DNA of 64,000 nt from Chitinophaga costaii (lineage in GTDB: Bacteria > Bacteroidota > Bacteroidia > Chitinophagales > Chitinophagaceae): contig NZ_FMAR01000005.1 in NCBI RefSeq assembly GCF_900094705.1, forward strand, positions 248,001-312,000, in the 5' to 3' direction. Shown piece after piece: positions 1-8,980 of this stretch. A program made the position numbers and the translations under genes. The notes beneath the pieces were generated by a model. It did not search any database and was not told where the DNA came from. It saw only the letters and a list, made by a program, of their open reading frames with translations. Each line of letters opens with the position of its first letter. The stretch's first letter is position 1.

Positions 1-887
1 ATCACGTCGCGGTTCTTTTCCAGTTCGTTCATGATGGCTTTCATCCTTTCTTCAAACTGTCCGCGGTACTTGGTACCGGCCACCAGGGCGGCCAGATCCA
101 GGCTTACCACCCTTTTGTCGAACAGCACACGGCTTACCTTGCGCTGCACAATGCGGAGGGCCAGGCCTTCCACGATGGCGGTTTTACCTACACCGGGTTC
201 CCCGATCAGGATAGGGTTATTCTTTTTACGGCGGGAAAGTATCTGCGATACGCGTTCTATTTCCTGCTCACGGCCTACGATGGGATCGAGGCTGCCGCTT
301 TCGGCGAGTTTGGTGATGTCGCGGCCAAAGTTATCCAGTACCGGTGTTTTAGATTTGGTATTGGCTTGTTTGGCTTTGGAGGAATAGCTTTTGCGTTCGT
401 CTTCAAATTCTTCCTCTCCGGGATCGTCAAATTCTGCTTTCGGCTCGGATGATTTCACGAAGCCCAGTTCATTTTTAAAAGTATCGTAGTCCACGTCGAA
501 CTGTTGTAAGATCTGTGTGCAAACGTTTTCTTTATTTTTGAGTATGGAAAGCATCAGGTGTTCTGTTTCCACGGTAGGGCTTTTGAGGGCCTTTGCTTCC
601 AGAACAGTAACACGGATGACCTTTTCTGCCTGCTTGGTGAGTGGTAAACTATTGATGTTCGCAATGTTCTTGCCTGTCTTATCTTTCACAGCCAGTTCTA
701 CTTCTTTGCGAAGTTCATATAAGTCTACATTCAGCGCTTGCAAAATTTTGACAGCCGTCCCCTCTCCTTCCCGGATGACACCCAGCAGGAGGTGCTCGGT
801 ACCGATGAAATCATTTCCTAAGCGTAAAGCCTCCTCCCTGCTGAACGAAATGATCTCCTTTACTTGCGGTGAAAAATTCTGGTCCAT
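1..887 (-). CDS. clpC: ATP-dependent Clp protease ATP-binding subunit ClpC (N-terminal part, cut by window edge)
   Basis: Reading the minus strand from the ATG at 887 gives about 295 residues that run off the left edge. The start [12 protein letters not shown] is followed by two Clp-N repeats (each with a TEHLLL or TEHLML block), an acidic linker, and the first AAA+ domain with Walker A GEPGVGKT. In this family the Clp-N repeats bind adaptors and the AAA+ ring unfolds substrates for the cytoplasmic ClpP protease. The second AAA+ domain lies outside the window, so ClpC versus ClpB rests on the N-terminal repeats and the short linker. The gene is divergent from the STAS-like gene at 1105. Confidence 0.93.
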   Translation of the reverse strand, partial: MDQNFSPQVKEIISFSREEALRLGNDFIGTEHLLLGVIREGEGTAVKILQALNVDLYELRKEVELAVKDKTGKNIANINSLPLTKQAEKVIRVTVLEAKALKSPTVETEHLMLSILKNKENVCTQILQQFDVDYDTFKNELGFVKSSEPKAEFDDPGEEEFEDERKSYSSKAKQANTKSKTPVLDNFGRDITKLAESGSLDPIVGREQEIERVSQILSRRKKNNPILIGEPGVGKTAIVEGLALRIVQRKVSRVLFDKRVVSLDLAALVAGTKYRGQFEERMKAIMNELEKNRDV

Positions 888-989
888 TGTAGCAATTATT
901 AAATTATGAATTCCCTTACAGGGGCTGGTTAATACAATATTAGCGAATAAATTTGATTTACTTTACCATTAAACATTACACATAAGCTA

Positions 990-997
990 TACTTTTG
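990..997 (+). promoter_or_regulatory. Candidate -7 box (TAnnTTTG) for the STAS-like gene
   Basis: TACTTTTG matches the Bacteroidota -7 consensus TAnnTTTG exactly. It sits about 108 bp before the start codon in the clpC/STAS divergent gap. No good -33 TTTG lies at the usual 19-21 bp distance, so this is only a candidate. Confidence 0.35.
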
Positions 998-1104
998 TGC
1001 CCTTGGTAACCGGGGTAATTGGTCGTTCAAAGAAAGGGTGAGACATACAATCTTTTTGCGGCAAATTAAGACGGGAAGCTTTAAAAAAAACAACCAATTG
1101 ATTC

Positions 1105-1500
1105 ATGAAGTTCAAAATTGATACCAAAGAAAAACTGGTGATCTTTAGGCCGGAAATGGCTGTAATGGATGCTAATATGGCAGCCTGCCTGCTCGAAATC
1201 ACCATTTCCGATCCCATTTATGTTGACCAAAACCTGCTGCTGGACTTATCCTCAGTAACATCGGCCACGCCGGAAGGGGTAAAAGCCATTTTAGCAGTTT
1301 ACCAGCATGCTTACGACCAAGGGCATTCTAGCTGCCTGACTGGTGTAGCCCCTGCTATTGCCTCCCAACTGGAAGCTGCCTATCCTGGTTTCCTGAATAT
1401 TACGCCCACCCTTTCAGAAGCTGTCGACATCATTATGATGGAAGAGCTGGAAAGGGAACTAAGCCTGGAAGATGATGACAACGCATCATCTAAAGAATAA
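1105..1500 (+). CDS. STAS-domain-like protein (anti-anti-sigma factor type)
   Basis: The product has 131 residues. The pattern of beta strand, LLLDLSSV strand and helix, and a second half with alternating strands and helices fits the STAS fold of anti-sigma factor antagonists. The tail is acidic (EELERELSLEDDDNASSKE). No clear phosphoacceptor Ser in the usual DxSxxxxxDSSG context is visible; the matching position reads DLSSVTSATPEG. It lies upstream of rnz and in the same direction, but 453 bp away, so co-transcription is uncertain. The target is unknown. A regulatory protein-interaction role is inferred from the fold only. Confidence 0.7.
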   Translation: MKFKIDTKEKLVIFRPEMAVMDANMAACLLEITISDPIYVDQNLLLDLSSVTSATPEGVKAILAVYQHAYDQGHSSCLTGVAPAIASQLEAAYPGFLNITPTLSEAVDIIMMEELERELSLEDDDNASSKE

Positions 1501-1953
1501 GTAAGCTATTCGGTTTGCCTGTTTTGAGTATTACAATGGGTGAATGAAAATGTACAGGCAGTTATGCGTTTCAGACCGGTCTTTCCCCGGATGGTTTTCA
1601 TAGCATAGCGGCGTTAAACTAATTTACGATTCCTTACTGAACTTTTATTAACACGTACAGGTGAAACTGTATTATTAACACGGAATTAGGGAAAAAAATA
1701 CATTGCGAACTGTACTGTATCAAGTAATCTACCGCCACATTAATTTTGTGGCCTGCTTTATCAAAATGGCCACCATACAGCCTTTCAGGCTGATTAATTA
1801 TTCGCATCACCGTGCTTATTTTCTCTACTACTATCTTTCGGAATAGTGCAAAATGAGTGGATAATTTGTTTTATTTTCTTTTGAAATCACTCAATTTGGC
1901 CTGCATAACTGCCTGTTCCATCGCACCTTCTACAATTTTTATTACATTGCCTT
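1501..1953. other. Intergenic region before rnz with a promoter-like box and two hairpins
   Basis: No gene is seen. TAATTTTG at 1741-1748 fits the -7 consensus. It runs directly into GTGGCC/GGCCAC (1748-1753 and 1768-1773) and a perfect CAGCCT-TTC-AGGCTG hairpin (1778-1792). If the box is a promoter, rnz has a leader of about 200 nt that begins with two hairpins. No known riboswitch class is recognised. Confidence 0.35.
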
Positions 1954-2865
1954 ATGTTCGCTGTTACGATTTTAGGAAATAATTCTGCGCTACCTACTTT
2001 AGACAGGCATCCTACAGCCCAAGTGATTACCTGCAATGACCAATTGATGCTGGTAGACTGCGGAGAAGGTACCCAATTACAAATGGCCCGGTACAAAGTT
2101 CGTCGTAGCCGTATTCAACGTATCTTCATCAGCCATCTCCACGGCGATCATTATTTTGGTCTGATTGGATTTATTAATACCATCAGCCTGCTGGGCCGCA
2201 CCGAACCCCTTTTTTTATATGGTCCACCAGCATTGCAAGCCATTCTTCAAATACAAATGGATGTGGCAAACACTACGCTCAATTTTGAATTGCATTTTAC
2301 CCCTCTCACCCCGGAAGGTGCCGGCATCCTCTTCCGCGAAAAGGATCTAGAGGTGAGTTATTTTCCTACCGATCACCGCATTCCCTGCTATGGTTTCCGC
2401 TTCGATTTTGTAAAACACAAACGCCGAATTAATGCCGAACAGGCACGCCTGTACGAAGTACCGTCTGCTTATTATAGCAAACTCTCGGAAGGACTAGACT
2501 ATACCCGCAAAGATGGCACGGTAGTGCAAAATGATTGGGTGACAACTGCCCCCCCCAAAGGCAAAAGCTATGTATTCTGCGCCGATACCCGCTATAACGA
2601 GGAGCTGCTGCTGCCACACATTAGCGGTGCCGACCTTGTTTACCATGAAGCTACTTACCTGCACGACATGGAAACCCGGGCCTGGGAACGATACCACAGT
2701 ACTGCATTCCAGGCCGCTACCCTCGCGGCGCACGGAAAGGTGGGTCGTTTATTGTTGGGGCATTTTTCTTCGAAATATGCAGAGGTAGAGGTGTTCCTGA
2801 CAGAGAGCAGGCCTGTGTTTCCGCAAACAGATATTGCGCGGGAAGGGGTTACTTATTTGGTGTAA
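1954..2865 (+). CDS. rnz: Ribonuclease Z (tRNA 3'-processing endonuclease)
   Basis: The product has 303 residues, a normal length for bacterial short-form RNase Z. It starts MFAVTILGNNSALPT, and the zinc-binding motif HLHGDH is at residues 61-66. Later family motifs are YEATYL (exosite-side Asp/His region) and LLLGHFSSKY near the C terminus. RNase Z cuts pre-tRNA 3' trailers next to the discriminator base in the cytoplasm. The start at 1954 follows a long AT-rich leader, and no alternative upstream ATG in frame gives family-like sequence. Downstream lies a repeat array. Confidence 0.95.
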   Translation: MFAVTILGNNSALPTLDRHPTAQVITCNDQLMLVDCGEGTQLQMARYKVRRSRIQRIFISHLHGDHYFGLIGFINTISLLGRTEPLFLYGPPALQAILQIQMDVANTTLNFELHFTPLTPEGAGILFREKDLEVSYFPTDHRIPCYGFRFDFVKHKRRINAEQARLYEVPSAYYSKLSEGLDYTRKDGTVVQNDWVTTAPPKGKSYVFCADTRYNEELLLPHISGADLVYHEATYLHDMETRAWERYHSTAFQAATLAAHGKVGRLLLGHFSSKYAEVEVFLTESRPVFPQTDIAREGVTYLV

Positions 2866-2933
2866 TTACGCTTGGTTGTTTTGTTGGGGCTTCGCATTTT
2901 TTATTGTTGCGTTTTGGGAATTTGGTTGCGTTT

Positions 2934-3413
2934 TTCGGCGTGCGCCGGGAGGCGCATTCCGCTGCCGCGGGGGCCTTCTTTTTTGCTGGTGCAAAAAAGA
3001 AGCAAATGAGCGTAAGCGAATTCATAAGGCCCCGTAAAAAAATAAAAATGACCCGAATAAAAAAGCACCTGGCGGCTGCGGGAAATGGCTAAAATTTACT
3101 CCGTTGCGCTACGGCAAACGAAGCTTACTATTTAGCGGCGGGATTTCTATTTTGCGATGGTGCGCTTGGGCTTTTGTACTACCCTCGCCCCGTTTGCCGC
3201 TTTACGCTCCACTGCGTAAATTTCTTGACGCCATTTTCCTAAAGCCGCTAAATGCTTTGCATACTATCTGCTATAATCTTGCTAACTGGAAAGTCTTCGT
3301 ATACCATCCGCTTCATTCCTACAAGGCCATCAAACCCGCGCTGGTAGCTCCGCTGCATTTGGTCCCCATTTGAAGGGGGCTGGGGGATGAGCTTCGCGTG
3401 TATCATCTATCAT
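2934..3413 (+). repeat. Modular intergenic repeat, copy R1 (full, with optional cassette)
   Basis: The head at 2934-3003 contains the CTTCTTTTTTGC-TGGT-GCAAAAAAGAAG hairpin. The optional cassette follows (about 3004-3060). The core at about 3070-3242 is bounded by a GGAAATGGC-type left arm and a GCCATTTTCC right arm. The tail ends in the CCATTTGAAGGGGGCTGGGGGATG block. R1 is followed directly by R2 in the same orientation. No convincing ORF crosses it. Confidence 0.85.
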
Positions 3414-3418
3414 CTTTT

Positions 3419-3800
3419 GTGGCAATCCGGCTTGCGCCGGGAGGGGCATTCCGATGCCGCGGGGGCCTTCTTTTTTGCTGGTGCAAAAAAGAAGCAAAAA
3501 AGCACCTGGCGGCTGCGGAAAATGGCTAAAATTTACTGCGCTTCGCTACGGCAAACGAAGCTTACTATTTAGCGGCGATATTTCTATTGGGCGAATGTGC
3601 GCTTGGGCTTTTGTACTACCCTCGGCCCGTTTGCCGCTTTACGCTCCACTGCGTAAATTTCTTGACGCCATTTTCCTAAAGCCGCTAAATGCTTTGCATA
3701 CTATCTGCTATAATCTTGCTAACTGGAAAGTCTTCGCAGTCCATCCGCCTTCATTTTCTAAAATTGTAAAGTCTTCGCATACCATCTCTTCCATCATTTG
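3419..3800 (+). repeat. Modular intergenic repeat, copy R2 (no cassette, duplicated tail)
   Basis: This is the same order of modules as R1, but the cassette of about 55 bp is absent: GCAAAAAAGAAGCAAA joins straight to AAAGCACCTGG. The tail motif AAAGTCTTCGCA occurs twice, at 3727 and 3768 (41-bp step). The region lies between the convergent rnz and metallopeptidase genes. Confidence 0.85.
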
Positions 3801-3805
3801 AAGCG

Positions 3806-3964
3806 ATCAAATCCGCCATGGGATTTCAGCGAATTTATGTTGATGCGGGATAGAAGCAAGATGGAAGTAGATGGTATGCAAAGCATTTAGCGGCCTTAGA
3901 AAAATGGCGTCAAAAAAGAAGGCCCACCGCGGCAGCGGCGCCCCTCCCGGCGCAAGCCGGAAAC
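3806..3964 (-). repeat. Modular intergenic repeat, copy R3 (inverted, core deleted)
   Basis: On the minus strand the head (GCTGCCGCGG, GGCCTTCTTTTTTG) joins directly to ACGCCATTTTTCTAAGGCC of the right arm and tail. Everything between the head hairpin and the right core arm is missing. With R2 it forms an inverted pair. Confidence 0.75.
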
Positions 3965-3970
3965 CAGTAA

Positions 3971-4016
3971 CCACAAAAAAGGCCGCCCCAATAAAATGCG
4001 GCGGCTTTTTTAGTGG
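3971..4016. terminator. Bidirectional Rho-independent terminator
   Basis: CCAC-AAAAAA-GGCCGCC pairs with GGCGGC-TTTTTTA-GTGG around a loop of about 12 nt, so both strands have a GC stem followed by T6. It serves the metallopeptidase gene (minus) and would also stop transcription leaving the repeat array from the left. Confidence 0.8.
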
Positions 4017-4029
4017 CTGTAAAAAGCAA

Positions 4030-4923
4030 TTATTTTTTATACTGCAAATCCGGAAAGTCCTTGCGGGCGGCGGCCAGTTCACGGGTCAGGTCGTCGTTCC
4101 AACCGAAGGCTTGGGCAGCCAGGGGTTGGAGGTCCTGGCCGGCAGCGCCACTCCAGAAGTGAACAAATTCACCCATGTTCATGTCGCGGCTATATTGCTG
4201 GCCATTTTTAGGAAAATAGCGGGCTTGCAACAGGAAGTATTGTTGCAATACTTGGGTGCCCCCATACTGGTCGTAAATCGGGAAAAACCAATCCTTAAAC
4301 CAGTGAGTGCCGGCACGGGGGCGGTTGTCGGTACCCTTCATCATCATGTTGTACCAACGGGTGGCGTCGGCAGTGCGGCCCAGGCCTTTGTATACGTCGT
4401 AGATGTAGATCTCCATCCATTTGCTATCGCCCCAAATATGAAAAGCCGGGGAGTTATGAATGCCATGGGTGGCGCCTTCCACGATGTGCCCTACTTCATG
4501 GGTACACATGTCTAAATCATTGCCAGCGCCGGTGGTCCACGCGTTGGGCGCGGTGTAACCTACGTCGATGGTATTGTGGTAGTCATGGCTGGCATCGAAG
4601 TAGGTGCTAGGATGGCCACCGCTATAGGTTGTGGCGTGAAAGATGCAGTATAACTGCGGATCTTTGCCAAAATTGCCATAAGTCTTTTTGGTGTAGGCCC
4701 ATACCTGGCTCATATAATCGAAGGGCCAGGTTACATTGGGCATACCGCTGTCAAAATACACCTTTACTTCTTCGTTTTGAAACTTAAGCTGGAGGTCTTC
4801 TTTGTGTTCGAACCAGTGTTCTTTCCAATGGCCGGTGGATGCCTGGGCTGGCTGGGTTTGCGCTTGTACGCGGAGGGCCAGTAACGACACCGGCACACCC
4901 AGTAGCAGCAACATTTTCTTCAT
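4030..4923 (-). CDS. Putative secreted zinc metallopeptidase (HEVGH)
   Basis: The product has 297 residues. A signal peptide (MKKMLLLLGVPVSLLALRVQAQ) is cut near residue 22, so the mature protein is exported. Zinc-peptidase motif HEVGH lies at residues 142-146, followed by a Glu at about 171 (WMEIYIYDVY) that could be the third metal ligand of a gluzincin. The rest is Trp/Tyr-rich and helical. The exact peptidase family was not recognised; the motif and export support a proteolytic role, but the substrate is unknown. It is a monocistronic gene ending at a strong terminator, with a divergent-looking gap of about 230 bp to the receiver gene upstream. Confidence 0.75.
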   Translation of the reverse strand: MKKMLLLLGVPVSLLALRVQAQTQPAQASTGHWKEHWFEHKEDLQLKFQNEEVKVYFDSGMPNVTWPFDYMSQVWAYTKKTYGNFGKDPQLYCIFHATTYSGGHPSTYFDASHDYHNTIDVGYTAPNAWTTGAGNDLDMCTHEVGHIVEGATHGIHNSPAFHIWGDSKWMEIYIYDVYKGLGRTADATRWYNMMMKGTDNRPRAGTHWFKDWFFPIYDQYGGTQVLQQYFLLQARYFPKNGQQYSRDMNMGEFVHFWSGAAGQDLQPLAAQAFGWNDDLTRELAAARKDFPDLQYKK

Positions 4924-5152
4924 GGCGGATTGCTTTAAATGATTGGTAAAATTTCACTACCAAAATAGCGCAAGGATAATGGAGGTACGGGAGGGTTACA
5001 CTATCTGCGTAAAAACGGGATTAGTGGTTGCGGGTACATGCCAGTGGTAAAATCGATTTAGCAAAAGGCCTTGGCGAGAAGGAAGATAAGTGACTTACCA
5101 TTAAAAGCAGTTACGGGGAAGCAGTTGTCCGCCTTTAAAAATGGGGAAGGCA

Positions 5153-5545
5153 TTACATCAACCGGTGTAACGTTTGCCTTAATACTTCGGGCAAAATCGG
5201 TTTAGTGAGAACCTCACTGGCACCAGCGTCCAGCAGTTCCTGCTTTTCATTGCCCCATACATTGGCGGTGACCATCACCACCGGCACTTTATTGAGATGG
5301 GTTTGTTTGCGGAGGCGTTGCAACACTTCGCTGCCATCCATTTCGGGCAGGTGCATATCCAGGAGGATCAGGCCGGGATCAATGGCGGCGGCCATATTCA
5401 GTCCTTCCAATGCGGTAGAGGCCATACAAGCATCGAGACCGATGATCTTCAGAACACGGGTCAGCAACATTTGCTCCAGTGGATTATCTTCTATGCAGAG
5501 AATTTTTTTACCGCTCGCTAATACGGGATCATAATTGTTACTCAT
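5153..5545 (-). CDS. Stand-alone response regulator receiver (CheY-like)
   Basis: The product has 130 residues and is a single REC domain. The acidic pair is ED19-20, the phospho-Asp is D63 in LLDMHLPEMDG, the switch Thr is in VVMVTAN, and the Lys is in LTKPI. There is no output domain, so it probably acts by protein contact or as a phosphorelay shuttle. I chose MSNNYDP at 5545 because the 37 residues upstream in frame are hydrophobic and do not resemble a REC start. No histidine kinase lies nearby. The gap to the upstream efflux operon is about 155 bp. Confidence 0.9.
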   Translation of the reverse strand: MSNNYDPVLASGKKILCIEDNPLEQMLLTRVLKIIGLDACMASTALEGLNMAAAIDPGLILLDMHLPEMDGSEVLQRLRKQTHLNKVPVVMVTANVWGNEKQELLDAGASEVLTKPILPEVLRQTLHRLM

Positions 5546-5701
5546 GGGCAATAGGATCGTTGGATGTGTTAGGATCTCCAGGATTATCGTAGGCGTTATC
5601 TTCTTTAAAATACCTGACAATAGGACTTTCAAGGCACAATATACATAAAAAATCATATTTATCTATTGTCGCGAAATAGCGATTCTTAGGCCGGTGCAAT
5701 T

Positions 5702-6931
5702 TTATTCGTAGCGCAATGCCTCTATAGGATCCAGGCGGGAGGCCTTCTGCGCAGGGTAATAGCCGAAAAATACGCCGGTAATGGCGCATACCAGGAAAGA
5801 TAAAATGATGGATGATTCGGAGATCAGGGTAGGCCAGCTCAGTAATACATTGATCAGTACAGAAACGGTTACGCCCAGCAAAATACCGATCAATCCACCG
5901 GTAACGCTGATCACAATGGCTTCTATCAGGAATTGCAGTAAAATATCGATGCCCCTGGCCCCGATAGACATGCGCAGCCCAATTTCTTTGGTACGTTCCG
6001 TAACACTCACGTACATGATATTCATAATGCCAATGCCGCCAATGACCAAAGAAATGCCGGCAATAGCGGTGAGCAGTACGGTGAGTAACTGGCTGGTGGA
6101 ACTGAGGGTGCTGATTAACTCGGCCATGGTGCGCACGGAAAAATCATTTTCATCTGCTGCTTTTAGCCGGTGGGTAGTCCGCAATATGTCGTTGATCTCG
6201 GTGGTGGCGGCATCGCTAGTTTCTTCGCTGGTGGAAGAGGCTACAATGTTCTGAAAATAAATGGTGGCCAGGATACGCTTTTGCACAGTGGTATAGGGTG
6301 CCACGATAATATCGTCCTGGTCTTGCCCGAAAGCACTTTCGCCTTTGGCCACCAGCACGCCGATAACGGTGAAGGGAATCCGGTTAAAGCGGATCACTTT
6401 GCCAATGGGATCTTCGCCGTTGGGAAACAGGTTGCTGACCACCGTTTGCCCCAGTACGCATACCTTGGCAGCTGCCTTCACATCGTTGTCGGAAAAAAGG
6501 ATGCCGTCTTTGAGCACCAGCTTGCGGATGTCGAAATATTCGGGGGCTACGCCCTGCATGCTGGTAGGCCAGTTCAGGGCACCGTTAATAGACTGCCCTT
6601 TCGTGCTAGACACGGGTGAAATGGCGCTCAGGTATTCGGCCTTTCTTTGCAGGGCATTGATATCGTCTATGGTCAGGGTTTGCAAGCTGGAGGCGTCTAT
6701 ACGCGCCCCACCGGTAAGGTTACTGGCCGGCAGGATGGTGATCATGTTAGAACCCATGTTAGACAACTGGTCGTGAATGCTCTGTTTAGACCCCTGCCCG
6801 ATGGCCACCATGGCTATTACTGCCGCCACACCGATGATGATGCCGAGCATGGTAAGGAAGGCCCGCAGCTTGTTGCGTTGCAGGGCTATAAGGGCTATGC
6901 GGAACAGGTTTAAGACATTCATTGCGGGCAA
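5702..6931 (-). CDS. ABC transporter permease, MacB/FtsX type
   Basis: The product has 409 residues: one N-terminal membrane segment ([23 protein letters not shown]), a large periplasmic MacB-PCD region and three C-terminal membrane segments with the FtsX-type core [15 protein letters not shown]. It ends [12 protein letters not shown], the usual end of this family. Unlike MacB, the ATPase is a separate protein, encoded 10 bp upstream in the operon. With the adaptor and TolC-like genes it forms a tripartite mechanotransmitting exporter spanning both membranes. The substrate (antibiotic, peptide or lipid-linked) cannot be read from sequence. Translation may start at either of two ATGs three codons apart. 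Confidence 0.93.
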   Translation of the reverse strand: MPAMNVLNLFRIALIALQRNKLRAFLTMLGIIIGVAAVIAMVAIGQGSKQSIHDQLSNMGSNMITILPASNLTGGARIDASSLQTLTIDDINALQRKAEYLSAISPVSSTKGQSINGALNWPTSMQGVAPEYFDIRKLVLKDGILFSDNDVKAAAKVCVLGQTVVSNLFPNGEDPIGKVIRFNRIPFTVIGVLVAKGESAFGQDQDDIIVAPYTTVQKRILATIYFQNIVASSTSEETSDAATTEINDILRTTHRLKAADENDFSVRTMAELISTLSSTSQLLTVLLTAIAGISLVIGGIGIMNIMYVSVTERTKEIGLRMSIGARGIDILLQFLIEAIVISVTGGLIGILLGVTVSVLINVLLSWPTLISESSIILSFLVCAITGVFFGYYPAQKASRLDPIEALRYE

Positions 6932-6941
6932 AAATTAAAGA

Positions 6942-7691
6942 TTAATAATCCTCCGCCACCGGCAGTGCCGCCAGGGCTTCCTTCGCATTGCGCACGTTTT
7001 CATTTTTGGCATCTTTCACCACTCTCCCATCTTTCAGCATGATCGTGCGGCTGCTGAAGGCGGCGATGTCTGGCTCATGGGTCACGAATACGATGGTTTT
7101 GCCCTGCGTTTGGTTTAGTTCCTGCATGAGCGCCATGATTTCGTAAGAGGTGCGGGTATCCAGGTTGCCGGTGGCTTCGTCGGCCAGTATCATTACCGGC
7201 TCGTTTACCAGGGCGCGGGCAATGGCCACACGCTGCTGCTGCCCGCCGGAAAGCTGGTTGGGCAGGTGATCCAGGCGATCGCCCAATTTTACTGCTTCCA
7301 GGGCTTTTATGGCCTTCTCGCGACGGTCGTGGTGTTTGATGTCGGGATTATACAGCAAGGGTAGTTCTACATTTTCCAGGGCTGTGGTACGTGCCAGTAA
7401 ATTATAGGCTTGAAATACGAACCCTATTTTACGGTTGCGCAGCAGCGCCAGTTCATTGCGTGATTGTTGACCCACGTTTACGCCATCCAGCAGGTAGGAG
7501 CCACTGGTGGGCTTATCCAGGCAACCCAGGGTGTTGAGCAGGGTGGTTTTGCCAGAGCCGCTGCTGCCCATGATGGTCACGAATTCGCCGGCAAATACAT
7601 CGAAGGTAACGCCCTTCAACGCCCGTACAATTTCGGTGCCCATGTGAAATTCGCGTTTCAGTTCATGCAGTTCTAAAATCTTTTTGCTCAT
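6942..7691 (-). CDS. ABC transporter ATP-binding protein (MacB/LolD type)
   Basis: The product has 249 residues. Walker [10 protein letters not shown] is at 42-50, signature LSGGQQQR at 147-154, and Walker [10 protein letters not shown] at about 167-175, with an H-loop in VFVTHEPDI. It powers the permease encoded just downstream. Its start codon overlaps the stop of the adaptor gene by 4 bp, a sign of translational coupling. A C-terminal extension of about 25 residues beyond the fold ([19 protein letters not shown]) is unusual but small. Confidence 0.95.
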   Translation of the reverse strand: MSKKILELHELKREFHMGTEIVRALKGVTFDVFAGEFVTIMGSSGSGKTTLLNTLGCLDKPTSGSYLLDGVNVGQQSRNELALLRNRKIGFVFQAYNLLARTTALENVELPLLYNPDIKHHDRREKAIKALEAVKLGDRLDHLPNQLSGGQQQRVAIARALVNEPVMILADEATGNLDTRTSYEIMALMQELNQTQGKTIVFVTHEPDIAAFSSRTIMLKDGRVVKDAKNENVRNAKEALAALPVAEDY

Positions 7692-8968
7692 CGTGGCCGG
7701 CCTCCCCCGCCTCTGCGTGCAGGCATAAAGGGACTCTTGGCTGCGGGAACAGCAGCGCCTTTCGCCTGCGGGATCTGTATCCCGTCTACGACTACATCAC
7801 CGGTGGATAAGCCCTTTAATACCTGCACCCGGGTATCGTCGTTTAGCCCCGTGCGTATTCTTTTTTCGGTGAGTGTTTTATCGTGTAATACCCATACGTA
7901 GGCCGTTTCGGAGGCCTGCAAGATGGTGGTGTCTTTATGTTTGGTGCCGGCTGTATCGCTGAGGGCGGGCGGGCGCATTTTGTGGGCAATATCGCCATGG
8001 TGACGCTTGGCGGCGGTATCTGCCGGCAAGATGGTGTATTCTTTTGCGAGCGATTCGTCTGGTGTGAATTTGAGGGCTTTCACGGAAATGAGTAAGGCAT
8101 TTTCCACCTCTTTGGTATAGATGGTCACATTGGCCGTCATACCGGGTTTCAGCTTCTGGTCGTTGTTGGTAGCGTTGATGATGGTGGTATAAGTTACCAC
8201 GTTGGAACTTACTGTAGGTTTCAGCCGGATTTCCTGCACACCTCCGGTGAACACATCCTCCAGGTAAGCATCCACCGTAAAGGTAACCCGCTGGTCTTTT
8301 TGTACCTCGCCAATATCGGCTTCGTCTACATTGGCCTGCACCTGCATTTTAGAAATGTCTTTGGCGATGATGAAGAGAGTGGGTGTATTGAAACTGGCCG
8401 CCACGGTTTGTCCCACGCTGATGTTGCGCGACAGTACCACGCCATCTATGGGGGAGTAAATGGTGGCAAAAGATAGGTTCTTTACTGCGGATTGCAACTG
8501 GGCCCGCACGCTTTCCACGCTGGCCTTTGCAGCGTTGATGGCATAGGTAGCGTTGTCGTAATCCGCACGGCTGATGGCGCCCAGCTTGTACAACTGTTCC
8601 TGGCGGGCGTAATTACTTTGCTGGTACACCACGTTGCTCTGAGCATTGGCCAGGTTGGCCCGGTACTGATCTACCTGTGCCTGGAACAACGACTTATCCA
8701 GTTCTGCCAATATCTGACCCTGCTTCACGGTGGAGTTGAAGTCGGCATAAATTTTTGCTGCGGTGCCGGATACCTGGGTACCTACGGCCACCGTATCCAC
8801 GGGCTGTACGGTGCCGGTGGCGGTTACGCTGGTGGCGATGTAACCCGTGGTGGGCTGTTCGGTATCCAATACCACGGGCTGGGCCTTCTTGCGGAAGAAG
8901 AACACCCACACCAGCAGCAGCGCCACGATGATACTTACAATGATGATGACACGCCGGTATTTTTTCAT
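7688..8968 (-). CDS. Periplasmic adaptor subunit (MacA/HlyD family)
   Basis: The product has 426 residues. An N-terminal membrane anchor (VIIIVSIIVALLLVWVFFF) is followed by a biotinyl-lipoyl-like half motif, a coiled-coil hairpin rich in Q and A (QYRANLANAQSNVVYQQSNYARQEQLY), the second lipoyl half (ATIYSPIDGVVLSRNISVGQTV), and beta-barrel and membrane-proximal domains. An insertion of about 50 residues (DTAAKRHHGDIAHKMRPPA) and a Gly/Arg-rich tail ([10 protein letters not shown]) are extras. It bridges the ABC pump and the TolC-like channel. The operon order is tolC-like, adaptor, ATPase, permease. Confidence 0.93.
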   Translation of the reverse strand: MKKYRRVIIIVSIIVALLLVWVFFFRKKAQPVVLDTEQPTTGYIATSVTATGTVQPVDTVAVGTQVSGTAAKIYADFNSTVKQGQILAELDKSLFQAQVDQYRANLANAQSNVVYQQSNYARQEQLYKLGAISRADYDNATYAINAAKASVESVRAQLQSAVKNLSFATIYSPIDGVVLSRNISVGQTVAASFNTPTLFIIAKDISKMQVQANVDEADIGEVQKDQRVTFTVDAYLEDVFTGGVQEIRLKPTVSSNVVTYTTIINATNNDQKLKPGMTANVTIYTKEVENALLISVKALKFTPDESLAKEYTILPADTAAKRHHGDIAHKMRPPALSDTAGTKHKDTTILQASETAYVWVLHDKTLTEKRIRTGLNDDTRVQVLKGLSTGDVVVDGIQIPQAKGAAVPAAKSPFMPARRGGGGRPR

Positions 8969-8980
8969 AGTGCCTTTCTT

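Noticed and set aside
2834..3801. ORFs inside repeat copies (for example those reading LLFCWCKKEA or AFVLPSARLPLYAPLRKF)
   Set aside because: The same peptides recur wherever the repeat occurs, in several frames and on both strands, with frameshifts between copies. They are translations of a palindromic non-coding element.
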